The notes: generated from the letters alone by a model not told the origin. A stretch of 64,000 bases of DNA from Hyphomonadaceae bacterium (GCA_014378995.1 JACMMP010000130.1:26602-90601), one strand, 5' to 3'; counted from the first letter of the stretch, positions 1 to 9,067 are shown. A program made the numbers and translations.

Positions 1-34
1 CAAGCCCGCCACCGGCGTGTGCGCGGCGGCGTAA
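1..34 (+). CDS. Possible 3' end of a gene entering from the left
   Basis: From base 2 an open frame encodes KPATGVCAAA and stops at TAA 32-34. A 7-bp hairpin follows at 46-67. The tail-plus-hairpin arrangement looks like the end of a plus-strand gene, but ten codons cannot prove coding. Confidence 0.25.
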   Translation, partial: KPATGVCAAA

Positions 35-45
35 GCCAGGCTCAT

Positions 46-67
46 CGCCCGCCCATACGAGCGGGCG
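46..67 (+). terminator. Hairpin, possible terminator
   Basis: CGCCCGC (46-52) pairs with GCGGGCG (61-67) across an 8-base loop. No T-tract follows, so termination activity is uncertain. Confidence 0.3.
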
Positions 68-182
68 CTGCAAGCCGTAGAGATGCCGCAGCGCCAAAAC
101 ACATGGCTTTCAAAGTCGTTGATCGAGGTTAAAGGGCGCTTAAGCGGCTTGACGCGGGAAGCGCTGCCCCGATTCCAACTTT

Positions 183-1070
183 CTAGCGGCGGCGCGAACT
201 CCCCGCGGCCACGGCGGCTGCCTCGGCTTCCGCGATGCGCGCAACTTCCGCGGGATCGCAGATCGATTCGACTTCGGTGAACCGGAACGACGTCGTCACT
301 TCCGTTTGCGTCAGCATGGCCGACATCGAGAACATCTGCGTTCCGCTATCGGCCAAGAGATGGCCGTTCGCATCAGGCGTGAAGCCGTTGCGCAGAAGCG
401 CGCGTCGCACGCGCACAATGCCAAGCGCCCGGACGGCCGTCTCTGGGGGCTCGCGCAGCGTGCTGCTGAGGATACGCCCCTCGCGCGAGACTTCGATCTC
501 GCCGACCAGCTGCTCGATTATGCCTTGGCCGGTTTCGTCGGCGATGCGGGCGGGGACCATGCGCGGCTGGAAGGAATAGACGACCCGATCCGGGTGCTCA
601 GCGCGCATGGCGGGGTTCTCGAAGCTGTACTCACCTTCGGCGGTCAGCGCCATGAGATCGAACGGGAGTCCTTTGCGATCTTCACGCGCAAAAGAGCGCT
701 CGAGAGCGCGTTGTTGACGCGTGGCGCTAACGACGGTCCAGCGTTCGCCGATGGGCAAGCGGGGATCGAACCGGACGACCACATCAGCGTCGGCGCCGTT
801 CCAAGCGACTTGAGCAGCGGTGGTTTGCGAACGCGTGAAGGCGAAGCGGCATTGCGCCGGCTCGCGCGCGTTGGCGAGCGCATAAGCCAGGAGCTCCGTG
901 GGATCGGTCGGAATGAGCGGCGCGACGGAGACTGGCTCGGCGGGCGCGTCGGCGACCGCGGTTTCAGCCTGCGTTGCCGCGGACGCCGGGGCCTCTTGCG
1001 GCGCCTCTACGGGCTGCGCCCATGCGCTCGTCGCCAACACCAAAAGCGACGCTGCAAGTCTCTTGATCAT
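183..1070 (-). CDS. Secreted protein of unknown function
   Basis: A 295-aa protein with a clear signal peptide (MIKRLAASLLVLATSAWA, cleavage after AWA or AQ). A low-complexity Ala/Glu/Pro linker covers about residues 20-50 and a globular domain follows. That domain has several strand-like stretches and only a few cysteines (for example in AREPAQC and VESICDP), the latter two placed so that they could form a disulfide. No known family is recognised. It is divergent from panC across 118 bp and stands alone on its strand. The product is probably periplasmic. Confidence 0.75.
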   Translation of the reverse strand: MIKRLAASLLVLATSAWAQPVEAPQEAPASAATQAETAVADAPAEPVSVAPLIPTDPTELLAYALANAREPAQCRFAFTRSQTTAAQVAWNGADADVVVRFDPRLPIGERWTVVSATRQQRALERSFAREDRKGLPFDLMALTAEGEYSFENPAMRAEHPDRVVYSFQPRMVPARIADETGQGIIEQLVGEIEVSREGRILSSTLREPPETAVRALGIVRVRRALLRNGFTPDANGHLLADSGTQMFSMSAMLTQTEVTTSFRFTEVESICDPAEVARIAEAEAAAVAAGSSRRR

Positions 1071-1188
1071 ATCCCACCCTCCCCAGGTTCAGCGCGGTGA
1101 AGCTAGGCTGCCAAAGCACCCGCGCGCAAGCCGGCGGCAAGAGCGATGGCGTCTTGACGGCGGCGGCGCCACGTCGGATGCGAAAAGC

Positions 1189-2040
1189 ATGAGCGATCAA
1201 GTGCTTCCTGTCGCCCGTTCGGTCACCGCCCTGCGCGGCGCCATCCGCGGCTGGCGCGCGCAAGGGTTGCGGGTCGGCCTCGTGCCGACAATGGGTGCGC
1301 TGCATGAGGGGCACCTTTCGTTGGTGCGGATGGCCAAAGAGCGGTGCGAGCGGGTGATCGCGAGCCTGTTCGTGAACCCCAGACAATTTGCGCCGCACGA
1401 GGATTTCGAGCGCTATCCGCGTGACGAAGCCGGCGATTCCGCGCTGCTCGCCGGCGCCGGTTGCGATCTCCTCTACGCGCCTGAGCGCAGCGTGATGTAT
1501 CCTGACGGCTTCGCCACCAATGTGATCGTCTCGGATGTCTCGACGCCGCTCGAGGGGGAGTTTCGCCCGCATTTTTTCGGCGGCGTCGCAACCGTGGTGG
1601 CGAAGCTCTTGCTGCAGGCGCTGCCGGACGTCGCCGTGTTCGGAGAGAAAGATTACCAGCAGCTGCTGGTGATCAAGCGCATGGCGCGCGATCTCGATGT
1701 CCCGGTGGAGATCGCCGGTTGCCCCACCGTGCGCGAGCACGACGGGCTCGCGATGTCGTCGCGCAATGCGTACCTGAGCGCCGATCAGCGCCGGATTGCG
1801 GCGCGGCTCAATCATCTGATGCATGACGCGATCAAAGCAGCGCACGCCGGCGGCGCGATCGGCGTGATCGAAGCGGAGACCCAGCGCCATCTGCACGCGG
1901 CGGGCTTCACCAGCATCGACTATTTCGCCATTCGCGACGCCGAGACATTGGCGCCGGTCAGCGACCTTGCCCGCCCCGCCCGCATCTTGGCCGCCGCTTG
2001 GCTGGGAAAAACGCGGCTGATCGACAACATGGCGGTATGA
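1189..2040 (+). CDS. panC: Pantothenate synthetase PanC
   Basis: ATP-dependent condensation of pantoate with beta-alanine to pantothenate in CoA synthesis (cytosolic). At 283 aa it matches the usual family length. Visible motifs are the HIGH-like PTMGALHEGH near residue 30, the SLFVNPRQF strand, FGEKDYQQL in the pantoate/ATP site, and SSRNAYLS (KMSKS-like). The open frame extends 97 codons upstream, but those residues are low complexity and overlap the divergent promoter region, so ATG 1189 is chosen. panB is not in the window. Confidence 0.95.
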   Translation: MSDQVLPVARSVTALRGAIRGWRAQGLRVGLVPTMGALHEGHLSLVRMAKERCERVIASLFVNPRQFAPHEDFERYPRDEAGDSALLAGAGCDLLYAPERSVMYPDGFATNVIVSDVSTPLEGEFRPHFFGGVATVVAKLLLQALPDVAVFGEKDYQQLLVIKRMARDLDVPVEIAGCPTVREHDGLAMSSRNAYLSADQRRIAARLNHLMHDAIKAAHAGGAIGVIEAETQRHLHAAGFTSIDYFAIRDAETLAPVSDLARPARILAAAWLGKTRLIDNMAV

Positions 2041-2076
2041 CGCTTAGTCTTCTCCGCAAAGAACGGGGGATCTCGG

Positions 2077-3489
2077 ATGGCGTTTTGGACTAGGCGCAAG
2101 CCGATCGAGGCGCCGGCTCATCATCAAGAGCTGAAGCGCACGCTATCGTGGCCGCATCTGTTGGCGCTTGGCGTGGGCGCCATTGTGGGCGCTGGCATTT
2201 ACGCGCTGATCGGCCAGGGCGCGGGGATGGCGGGGCCCGGGGTGATCGTATCGTTCGCCGTCGCGGGCGCGGTGTGCGCGTGCGCAGCGCTCTGTTACGC
2301 GGAGTTGGCGACGATGATGCCGGCTTCGGGCAGCGCTTACACCTACACCTACTCTTCGCTAGGCGAGCTAGCCGGCTGGATCGTCGGCTGGGCTTTGATC
2401 CTGGAATATTCGGTTGTGGTGAGCGCGGTTGCGGTCGGCTGGTCGGGCTATGCGTCCGGGCTGCTGACGGGCTGGGGCGTCGATGCGCCGCAAATGATCC
2501 AGTTCGGCGAGATCGCCGGACAGGCGCTGCATTTTAACCCGCTCGCGGTGTTCATTATCTTCCTGGTGGCGGGTTTGTTGATCCTCGGCACGCGCGAGAG
2601 CGCATGGATCAACGCAGTCCTTGTCGTCGCCAAGATCGCGGCGCTCATTTTGTTTCTCGTCATCGCCCTGCCCGCGTTCGACATCGCGCGCTTTACGCCG
2701 TTCGCGCCGTTCGGCTGGGGATCGGCGCCAGCGGAGACCGGCGGGAATATCGGCGTCATGGCGGGCGCGGCGGTGATGTTCTTTGCCTTCTATGGCTTTG
2801 ACGCCGTCTCCACCGCGGCGGAGGAAACCAAGAACCCCGGGCGCGATCTCGCCATCGGCATTATCGGCTCGATGGTGATTTGCACATTGCTTTACATGGC
2901 CGTCGGCGCCGCCGCGATTGGAGCGATGGATTTTCGCGCATTCGCGGGAAGCGGTGAGCCGATTGCGCACATCGTTCGCGATCTCGGCCAGCCGCAAGCG
3001 GCGGCGATCATTGGCGGCGTCGCCTCGATCGCCATCCCGACCGTGATCCTGGCGTTTCTCTACGGGCAAACGCGCATCTTCTACGTGATGGCGCGCGACG
3101 GCTTGCTGCCGCGTTCGTGGAGCCGAGTGCATTCAAAGCTCGGCACGCCGATCTTTGTGACGATCCTGACCGCGGTGGTCACGTCGGTGCTCGCGGGGTT
3201 GTTGACGCTGGGCGAGATTGCATCGCTGGCGAACGCGGGCACGCTGGCGGCGTTCATCGCAGTGGCGATTTCGCTGATGGTGCTGAGACAGCGCGAGCCT
3301 ACGCGCGCGCGGCCCTTTCGCACGCCGTTCGCCTGGGTGGTTGCGCCGCTCGCGATTGTCGGCTGCCTCTATCTCTTCTCCAGCCTCAACGCAGGCACAA
3401 TCCAGCGCTTCTTCATCTGGATGGCGATCGGTATCCCGGTTTACCTGGCGTGGGGCGCGCATCAGAGCGCGTTGGCGAAGACGACGTGA
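2077..3489 (+). CDS. APC-superfamily amino acid permease (CAT-like)
   Basis: A 470-aa integral membrane protein with about 12 hydrophobic segments. The first carries the APC signature GVGAIVGAGIYALIG (about residues 31-45). The N-terminal segment HHQELKRTLSW before helix 1 resembles cationic amino acid transporters of the CAT/YfnA type. The likely role is proton-coupled uptake of an amino acid; the substrate cannot be told. A GGGGGA ribosome site precedes the ATG, and the gene lies 36 bp after panC, so the two may be cotranscribed. Confidence 0.9.
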   Translation: MAFWTRRKPIEAPAHHQELKRTLSWPHLLALGVGAIVGAGIYALIGQGAGMAGPGVIVSFAVAGAVCACAALCYAELATMMPASGSAYTYTYSSLGELAGWIVGWALILEYSVVVSAVAVGWSGYASGLLTGWGVDAPQMIQFGEIAGQALHFNPLAVFIIFLVAGLLILGTRESAWINAVLVVAKIAALILFLVIALPAFDIARFTPFAPFGWGSAPAETGGNIGVMAGAAVMFFAFYGFDAVSTAAEETKNPGRDLAIGIIGSMVICTLLYMAVGAAAIGAMDFRAFAGSGEPIAHIVRDLGQPQAAAIIGGVASIAIPTVILAFLYGQTRIFYVMARDGLLPRSWSRVHSKLGTPIFVTILTAVVTSVLAGLLTLGEIASLANAGTLAAFIAVAISLMVLRQREPTRARPFRTPFAWVVAPLAIVGCLYLFSSLNAGTIQRFFIWMAIGIPVYLAWGAHQSALAKTT

Positions 3490-3526
3490 ATGAAGCGTGG
3501 GGCTGCCTATGAGCGCGTGGCGCCGC

Positions 3527-3587
3527 CCTTCGATAAGCTCAGGGTGACGCCATCCTGCCAGTAGCGTCTTCCTGAGCCTGTCGAAGG
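3527..3587. repeat. Imperfect inverted repeat, CCTTCGA-AAGCTCAGG family
   Basis: Left arm CCTTCGATAAGCTCAGG (3527-3543) matches the reverse complement of the right arm CCTGAGCCTGTCGAAGG (3571-3587) at 15 of 17 positions. It fills the gap between the permease and the carboxyltransferase. Repeats of this type (CTTCGACAAGCTCAGG) are common between genes in alphaproteobacteria and sphingomonads. Confidence 0.7.
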
Positions 3588-3632
3588 AGACGCGGGCCAA
3601 AGGGTTGATTAGGCTCGCACCCGGAGGCCTGC

Positions 3633-5180
3633 ATGAGCTGGAAAGACGACATCGAGGAGTTGCGCCGCCGCGAGGCGCTGGCTGAGGAGATGGGCGGCGA
3701 AGAGCGGGTGGCGCGGCAGAAGGCGTCCGGCAAGCTGACGGCGCGCGAGCGTGTCGATGCGCTGCTGGATGCGGGCTCGTTTCACGAGACGGGCAAGATT
3801 GCGGGCCGCGCCGCGTATGGCGCGGACAATGAGCTCGCTTCGTTTCTGGCGACGCCGTTCGTGGTCGGGCGCGGGATGATCGACGGCCGGCCCGTTGCGG
3901 TGCAGGCGGACGATTTCTCCGTGCGCGGCGGCGCGGCAGATGCTGGCATTTGGCAAAAGCTCGTCTTCGCCGAGCAGATGGCGAACGAATATCGCATGCC
4001 GCTTATTCGCATGGTCGACGGCACCGGCGGCGGCGGCTCGGTGAAGATGCTGGAGAAGGATCCGCGCACCTACATTCCGCAGACGCCGGGCTGGGAATGG
4101 GCGGTGGCGAACATGGGCGCAGTGCCGGTGGTGACGCTGGCGCTGGGGCCGTGCGCGGGCTTGGGCGCGGGGCGCGTGGCGGCGAGCCATTATAGCGTGA
4201 TGGTGCAGGGCCTCGCTCAAGTGTTCGTCGCCGGGCCGCCAGTGGCGAAGGCGATCGGCGAGGACGTCGACAAGGAAGGCCTCGGCGGCGCCGAGATCAA
4301 CGGCAAGAACGGCGTGGTGGACGATATCGTCGCCAGCGAAGCGGAGGCGTTCGCGGCGGCGAGGAAATTTCTCTCCTACCTCCCCGCTTCGATCCACGAA
4401 TTGCCGGCGCGGGTGCAAAATGGCGATCCGGCGGAGCGCCGCGATGCGACCCTGATCGATGTCGTGCCGCGCGACCGGCGTGTGCCCTACAAGATGCGGC
4501 GCATTGTTGAAGCCTGCGTCGATGCGGGCACGTTCTTCGAGACCGGCCGGCAATGGGCGCGCGGGCTGATCACCGGCTTTGCACGCATCGATGGACACAG
4601 CGTGGCGGTGCTGGCGGGCGATCCGATGTTTCTGGCCGGCGCATGGACGGCGGATGTGTGCCGCAAGCTGATCAAGCATGTGGACCTGGCGCAGACGTTC
4701 CACCTGCCGGTGGTTCACTTCGTCGATTGCCCAGGCTTTGCCGTTGGCGTGAAGCATGAGCGCGCGGCGACGGTGAAGCTTGGCGTGCAGGCGATGGCGG
4801 CTGTGTATCAGGCGCGTGTGCCGTGGTGCTCGATCGTGGTGCGCGCGGCGTTCGGGCTGGCGGGCTCGGCGATGATGAATCCGACACGCGTGAAGTATCG
4901 CTATTGCTGGCCGAGCGGCGATTGGGGCTCGCTGCCGCTCGAGGGCGGCATCGAGGCGGCGTACAAGCGCGAAATCGAAGCGCATGCCGAACCTGCGGCG
5001 CGCCTTGCTGAAATCCGCGCTTGGGCCGAGGCGCTGCGCTCGCCGTTCCGCACCGCGGAGGCGTTCTACGCCGAAGAGATCATCGATCCGCGCGATACGC
5101 GGCCGCTGCTGTGCGAATGGGCGGCGCTGGCGCAGCGGAGTTTGGAGACCGGGCCGAGTGCGTTCGGGATGCGGCCTTAG
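3633..5180 (+). CDS. Acyl-CoA carboxylase, carboxyltransferase (beta) subunit
   Basis: A 515-aa carboxyltransferase with two crotonase-fold halves. The N-terminal KLTARERVDALLDAGSF and the glycine-rich GTGGGGSVKML are typical of propionyl-/methylcrotonyl-/acetyl-CoA carboxylase beta chains. The C-terminal half has GVKHERAATVKLG and AGSAMMNPTR. It transfers CO2 from carboxybiotin to an acyl-CoA. The matching biotin-carrying alpha subunit is probably 35210-37210, about 30 kb away on the other strand. The exact substrate is not assigned because the sequence looks divergent from standard PccB. Confidence 0.9.
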   Translation: MSWKDDIEELRRREALAEEMGGEERVARQKASGKLTARERVDALLDAGSFHETGKIAGRAAYGADNELASFLATPFVVGRGMIDGRPVAVQADDFSVRGGAADAGIWQKLVFAEQMANEYRMPLIRMVDGTGGGGSVKMLEKDPRTYIPQTPGWEWAVANMGAVPVVTLALGPCAGLGAGRVAASHYSVMVQGLAQVFVAGPPVAKAIGEDVDKEGLGGAEINGKNGVVDDIVASEAEAFAAARKFLSYLPASIHELPARVQNGDPAERRDATLIDVVPRDRRVPYKMRRIVEACVDAGTFFETGRQWARGLITGFARIDGHSVAVLAGDPMFLAGAWTADVCRKLIKHVDLAQTFHLPVVHFVDCPGFAVGVKHERAATVKLGVQAMAAVYQARVPWCSIVVRAAFGLAGSAMMNPTRVKYRYCWPSGDWGSLPLEGGIEAAYKREIEAHAEPAARLAEIRAWAEALRSPFRTAEAFYAEEIIDPRDTRPLLCEWAALAQRSLETGPSAFGMRP

Positions 5181-5188
5181 CTCTGATC

Positions 5189-5220
5189 TTGGACCGCCGG
5201 CGTCCTCGCCGGCGGTCCAA
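5189..5220. repeat. Perfect palindromic repeat TTGGACCGCCGGCG
   Basis: TTGGACCGCCGGCG (5189-5202) and its perfect complement (5207-5220) enclose the 4-base loop TCCT. The first 26 bases recur exactly at 38598-38623, inside a coding gene. A weaker relative lies at 55391-55420. It sits 8 bp after the carboxyltransferase stop codon. Confidence 0.85.
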
Positions 5221-5227
5221 TAAGAAA

Positions 5228-5255
5228 AAAGGCCGCGGCGTGAACCGCGGCCTTT
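5228..5255. terminator. Bidirectional intrinsic terminator
   Basis: AAAGGCCGCGG (5228-5238) pairs with CCGCGGCCTTT (5245-5255), with A-rich and T-rich flanks. It lies between the convergent carboxyltransferase (plus) and SRPBCC-type gene (minus) and can serve both. Confidence 0.8.
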
Positions 5256-5277
5256 CCATTTCGATTGAACGTTTGCG

Positions 5278-6321
5278 TTACGGCGTCGTTGCCGGCGCAA
5301 CAGCCGCTGGCGCGGCCGCTGCGGGTGCGGCCGCCGGCACAGCAGCCGCTTCAGTCGGCGCGGCGATGCGGGTCAGCGCGGCGATGTCGCCTTGCACGAC
5401 GTAGAATATCTCGCGATTGCGCGAGCCGCCGGCTTGCGCGGCGTCGTCGTGATAGACTTCGTACGTCACCCAATCGTCGTCCGGGGTCGCCGGATTGTCG
5501 AGGTGGGCGGCGGCGAGCAGCGCGTCCATCGGATTGTAAACGTCGCGCACAACGTTGGCTTCTTCACCCGTGTACACAACACGCAACACCGTTCCGGCGG
5601 GCGTCTGTCCGGTCTTGCCGATCAGCAGCGCGCGCGGCTGACGGCCCGTGTACGGATAGCCGACCTGATAGCAATACTGGCCGGAGACGACACGCGGCTC
5701 GACCGCGGTGAGATCGCCGTTCACGGTCAGGTTGCTCGCGCGCATCACTGGCGGAATGGCGACGACGGCTTGGGCGATGATCGAGGTGATCGATTCGGTA
5801 TCGGAGCCCGAGCAGTTTTCGACATAGAAGAACGGGCGCCCTTCAACTTGCGCCACGCTGTATTGCAGGCCTTCGAAGGTTGCGTTCGGCAGCGCGTTGA
5901 GATCGGTTTCAACCGCGGTCGCCGCCGTCGCGATGAGCGGGCCGACATCACCGCCTGTGATCGCTTGGATGCGATCGAGCGGGTTAGCGCCCAGATCCTG
6001 CTCCAACTTGACCTGCACGCGTGAGCCTTCGCCTTGCGGCGTCACGGTGTAGACCACGCGGCCCGTTGCGCCGTCGGCGAACGTCACTGGCGCGGTGACG
6101 GTGTCGCCCTCGAGCGTCGCCGCTTCGGCGATGGTGACGCCTTCAACGACGGTTGCGCCAACCGGCGTAGACGACAAACGCGCCAAAACGGTAGGCGCTG
6201 GACGCTCGATCTCGAGCGTGTGCGTGCGCGCCGCGACTTTCGGTCCGAAGACGTAGCCGGCGCCGGCAACCACCAGCACCACCGCTACAATGATAAGTAT
6301 TGTCCGTACCATAGAGCCCAT
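5278..6321 (-). CDS. Membrane-anchored SRPBCC / GyrI-like protein
   Basis: A 347-aa protein starting MGSMVRTILIIVAVVLVV, with one N-terminal membrane anchor. A polyketide-cyclase-like stretch follows (IERPAPTVLARL, about residues 35-150). The second half contains VEGRPFFYVENC and resembles the effector-binding (GyrI/AraC) fold. The tail is low-complexity Ala/Pro. The start at 6321 follows a GGGAGG ribosome site; an earlier in-frame codon lacks one. The fold assignment is inference from sequence texture; the function is unknown. Confidence 0.75.
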   Translation of the reverse strand: MGSMVRTILIIVAVVLVVAGAGYVFGPKVAARTHTLEIERPAPTVLARLSSTPVGATVVEGVTIAEAATLEGDTVTAPVTFADGATGRVVYTVTPQGEGSRVQVKLEQDLGANPLDRIQAITGGDVGPLIATAATAVETDLNALPNATFEGLQYSVAQVEGRPFFYVENCSGSDTESITSIIAQAVVAIPPVMRASNLTVNGDLTAVEPRVVSGQYCYQVGYPYTGRQPRALLIGKTGQTPAGTVLRVVYTGEEANVVRDVYNPMDALLAAAHLDNPATPDDDWVTYEVYHDDAAQAGGSRNREIFYVVQGDIAALTRIAAPTEAAAVPAAAPAAAAPAAVAPATTP

Positions 6322-6484
6322 GGCCACCCTCCCGGCGTTGTCCCTGTGAAGCGGTTTCACTACCAAATTGCGCCGCGCGGCCAAACCTTTAATTGGAACT
6401 CGCCTGCTTTGAGGCGGGCGCGCGCGCCTTTTCCCACATCAGCGCCCGTGCTTTAAGCTCGTGATTTGAAGAGGAAGCGCCGGG

Positions 6485-7276
6485 ATGGGCGAAGAAGTCA
6501 CGTATGGCGGCTATCTACGGCTGAAGGAATTGCTGGGGGCCCAGCAGCCTCAGACGGCGCAGCACGACGAGCTTTTGTTCGTGATCCTGCATCAAACGAT
6601 GGAATTGTGGATGAAGCAGGTCATCCACGAATTGGGCGCGGCGCAAACCGAAGTGCGCAGCGGCAACCTCGTACCTGCATACAAACACATGGCGCGTGTC
6701 TCACGTATCCAGGCCGTGATGACCCAAACATGGGACATTCTGGCGACGATGACGCCAGCGGATTATCTGAACTTCCGATCGTTGCTCGGCGCGAGCTCGG
6801 GATTTCAGTCGGCGCAGTTTCGCGTGCTCGAAGCGCGCCTTGGCCTGAAGGACGCGAGCTTCCTCAAGTTTCACCCGGACGGCAGCGACGAGCGCGCCAT
6901 GTTAGAGGCGGCGCTCGCCGCGCCCAGCTTGTATGACGATGTGCTGGAGCAACTCGCCAAAGCGGGATTCGATATTCCCGCTGCCGCCTACCAGCGCGCG
7001 CCGGGCGCAGCGTACGACCCAAGCGACGCGGTCGAGAACGCTTGGCTTATAGTTTACCGCGACACGCAAAAACACTGGGCGCTCTATCAATTGGCGGAAA
7101 AGCTCATCGATCTGGACGACGCCTTCCTCACCTGGCGCCACAAGCACGTGCTGACGGTCGAGCGCATCATCGGCAGAAAGCGCGGCACGGGCGGCACCGA
7201 AGGCGTCGGCTATCTGCAGCGGACGCTAACGCGGCGCGCGTTTCCCGAATTGTGGTCGCTGAGGACCAAGCTTTGA
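6485..7276 (+). CDS. kynA: Tryptophan 2,3-dioxygenase
   Basis: A heme dioxygenase opening the indole ring of L-tryptophan to N-formylkynurenine. The 263-aa protein shows the N-terminal TYGGYLRLKELL, the active-site helix HDELLFVILHQTMELWMKQ (about residues 27-45) and the C-terminal heme-ligand segment RHKHVLTVERIIGRKRGTGG. The next gene begins inside its last codons, so the two are translationally coupled. No kynurenine formamidase gene is present in the window. Confidence 0.95.
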   Translation: MGEEVTYGGYLRLKELLGAQQPQTAQHDELLFVILHQTMELWMKQVIHELGAAQTEVRSGNLVPAYKHMARVSRIQAVMTQTWDILATMTPADYLNFRSLLGASSGFQSAQFRVLEARLGLKDASFLKFHPDGSDERAMLEAALAAPSLYDDVLEQLAKAGFDIPAAAYQRAPGAAYDPSDAVENAWLIVYRDTQKHWALYQLAEKLIDLDDAFLTWRHKHVLTVERIIGRKRGTGGTEGVGYLQRTLTRRAFPELWSLRTKL

Positions 7277-8442
7277 AGAGCTACAAGCCTCTCTTCTCGC
7301 GCGCGCTGGCCGCTTCGCCCGGGCGCATCCACTTTGCGGCGCACTCGCACCATCTGTGGCCGGACGCATCCTACGATGGCCACATGCAAGCGTGGGACGA
7401 TGCGGCCACACTCGCCGACCGCAAGTGGGAGAAGATATTCGGCGAAGTGATCCCGCGTGCGCAGGCCAACATCGCGCTGGAGCTGAAGCTGCCCGATCCG
7501 CGCACCATTGGATTTGCGCCAAACACTCATGAATTGCTGATGCGGCTCTTCTCGGCGCGTAAACCCGGCAAAATCGAAGTGCTGACGACGGACGGTGAGT
7601 TTCATTCCTTCCGCCGCCAAGCTGCGCGTTGGGAGGAAACCGGTTGGATTACGCGCCGGATCGTGCCCTGCGAGCCGTTTGAGACCTTCAGCGAACGTTA
7701 CCTCGCCGCCATGCGCGAAAAGCAGCCGGACATTGCGTTTTTGAGCCACGTGATGTTTCGCAGCGGACTGCGGTTTGACGGCGTCGAGGAATTGGCTTCG
7801 TACGCGTCGCCCGATGGCGCGTGGATCGCACTCGATCTCTATCACTCGTTCATGGCGATGCCGTGCGATTTTGCACGCGTCGCTAATCGCGTCTTTTTGC
7901 TCGGCGGCGGCTACAAATACGCGATGGCCGGCGAAGGCGCGGGCTTTATCCACGCGCCGCCCGGTTACGCGACGCGCCCGAGCTTCACCGGCTGGTTCGC
8001 CGATTTCGGCGCGATGGAAGGTAAGCAGGGCGAAGTCGCGTACGGCGTAGACGGCTCGCGCTTCCTCGGCGCCACGTATGATGCAACTGGGCTTTATCGC
8101 TTCAACGCGGTGCAAGCGATGCTGATCGATCAGCAGTTGGACACCGACGCTATAACGGCGCGGCTCGGCGCGCTGCGGGCGATGATGGCGGACGCCATCG
8201 GTTCGGGCGAAGCCGGCGCGAAATTACGCACTGCTGAAGTGCTGCATCCGAACGCGCACGGCCCGCAGGCGCGCTTTCTCTCGCTCCGCCACCCGGATGC
8301 GGTGCAATGGAAAGCGGCGCTGATGGCGGCGAATGTCATCACCGACGCGCGCGACGATATTCTGCGGATTGGGTTTGGGCTGTACCAGGACGAAGAAGAC
8401 GTGCCCGCCTTTTGCGCGGCGGCGAAGCGCGTGTTGGGGTAG
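7273..8442 (+). CDS. kynU: Kynureninase-like PLP enzyme
   Basis: A class V aminotransferase-fold protein (389 aa) likely cleaving kynurenine to anthranilate and alanine. LLGGGYKYAMAGEG (about residues 210-223) holds the presumed PLP lysine in the GxGYKY context typical of kynureninases. The best start is TTG 7273, which overlaps the kynA stop (TTGA) and follows GAGGAC by 8 bases. No ATG lies near the conserved N-terminus. The sequence is divergent, so assignment leans on the kynA context as well. Confidence 0.8.
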   Translation: MKSYKPLFSRALAASPGRIHFAAHSHHLWPDASYDGHMQAWDDAATLADRKWEKIFGEVIPRAQANIALELKLPDPRTIGFAPNTHELLMRLFSARKPGKIEVLTTDGEFHSFRRQAARWEETGWITRRIVPCEPFETFSERYLAAMREKQPDIAFLSHVMFRSGLRFDGVEELASYASPDGAWIALDLYHSFMAMPCDFARVANRVFLLGGGYKYAMAGEGAGFIHAPPGYATRPSFTGWFADFGAMEGKQGEVAYGVDGSRFLGATYDATGLYRFNAVQAMLIDQQLDTDAITARLGALRAMMADAIGSGEAGAKLRTAEVLHPNAHGPQARFLSLRHPDAVQWKAALMAANVITDARDDILRIGFGLYQDEEDVPAFCAAAKRVLG

Positions 8443-8445
8443 AAT

Positions 8446-8626
8446 CCTTCTCCCTTTGCCGGGAGAAGGTGGCCCGAACGGCCGGCGAGTCATCCGGTTC
8501 ACGAACGCTGAGGTGTTCGCCGGTGATGGTGCGGTGCTGCGGCGGTCGTTGAAGCTGTGGGGGATTGATACCCATCTCCTCCACCCGGCCGCCCCACGGC
8601 CACCCTCCCCCGTGCAGCGGGGGAGG
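8446..8626. repeat. Intergenic repeat with two hairpins (TTCTCCC family)
   Basis: CCTTCTCCC (8446-8454) pairs with GGGAGAAGG (8461-8469). A second perfect 9-bp hairpin, CCTCCCCCG/CGGGGGAGG, is at 8604-8626. The first is followed by GTGGCCCGAACGGCCGG. A related copy lies at 60353-60520. It occupies the gap between convergent kynU and the DUF1489 gene and may act as a terminator. Confidence 0.6.
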
Positions 8627-8635
8627 CGACGCAAA

Positions 8636-9067
8636 TCACCACGCACCCAACTCGACAAGTTGCCGCCGCAAATGCTCGGGTAGGTCGGCGCCGCCTTGCG
8701 TTTCGCCTAGGTCGGCGGGCGCGTCCTTCGGCTCTAAATAGCGCCAGCCTTGGAAGGCGCGCCGTGGTTGCGGGACGGTGCGGGCGAGGTGCGTGTCGAG
8801 ATAAAGACCGCAGCGTTGGCCGTGATCGTCGGTGACACGGTCGATGGCGACGATGCGCTGGCGCACGCTGACGACGCCCTTGATCACCCAATAGAGCGAA
8901 CCGCCCGCGAGCACATCCGCCGCGCGCTTGGGCCACATGCGCGTGCCGCAATGGGGACGCAGGTCGCGCTTTTCTTTCTTCGCGCGCTTGATCTGCCCGA
9001 TCTGCCATTCCGCCAGATCCTCGACGCTATCGGCGCCGACGCAGAGTTTGACGATGTGGATGGTCAT
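8636..9067 (-). CDS. DUF1489 family protein
   Basis: A 143-aa soluble protein. MTIHIVKLCVGADSVEDLAEW at the N-terminus and the middle segment CGTRMWPKRAADVLAGGSLYW are characteristic of DUF1489, a family of unknown function found mainly in alphaproteobacteria. Length is normal and the protein appears intact. Confidence 0.85.
   Translation of the reverse strand: MTIHIVKLCVGADSVEDLAEWQIGQIKRAKKEKRDLRPHCGTRMWPKRAADVLAGGSLYWVIKGVVSVRQRIVAIDRVTDDHGQRCGLYLDTHLARTVPQPRRAFQGWRYLEPKDAPADLGETQGGADLPEHLRRQLVELGAW

Noticed and set aside
3609-5300. 563-codon open frame antisense to the carboxyltransferase
   Set aside because: Arg/His/Ala-rich with no recognisable motif; a shadow created by high GC in the third codon position of the real plus-strand gene.
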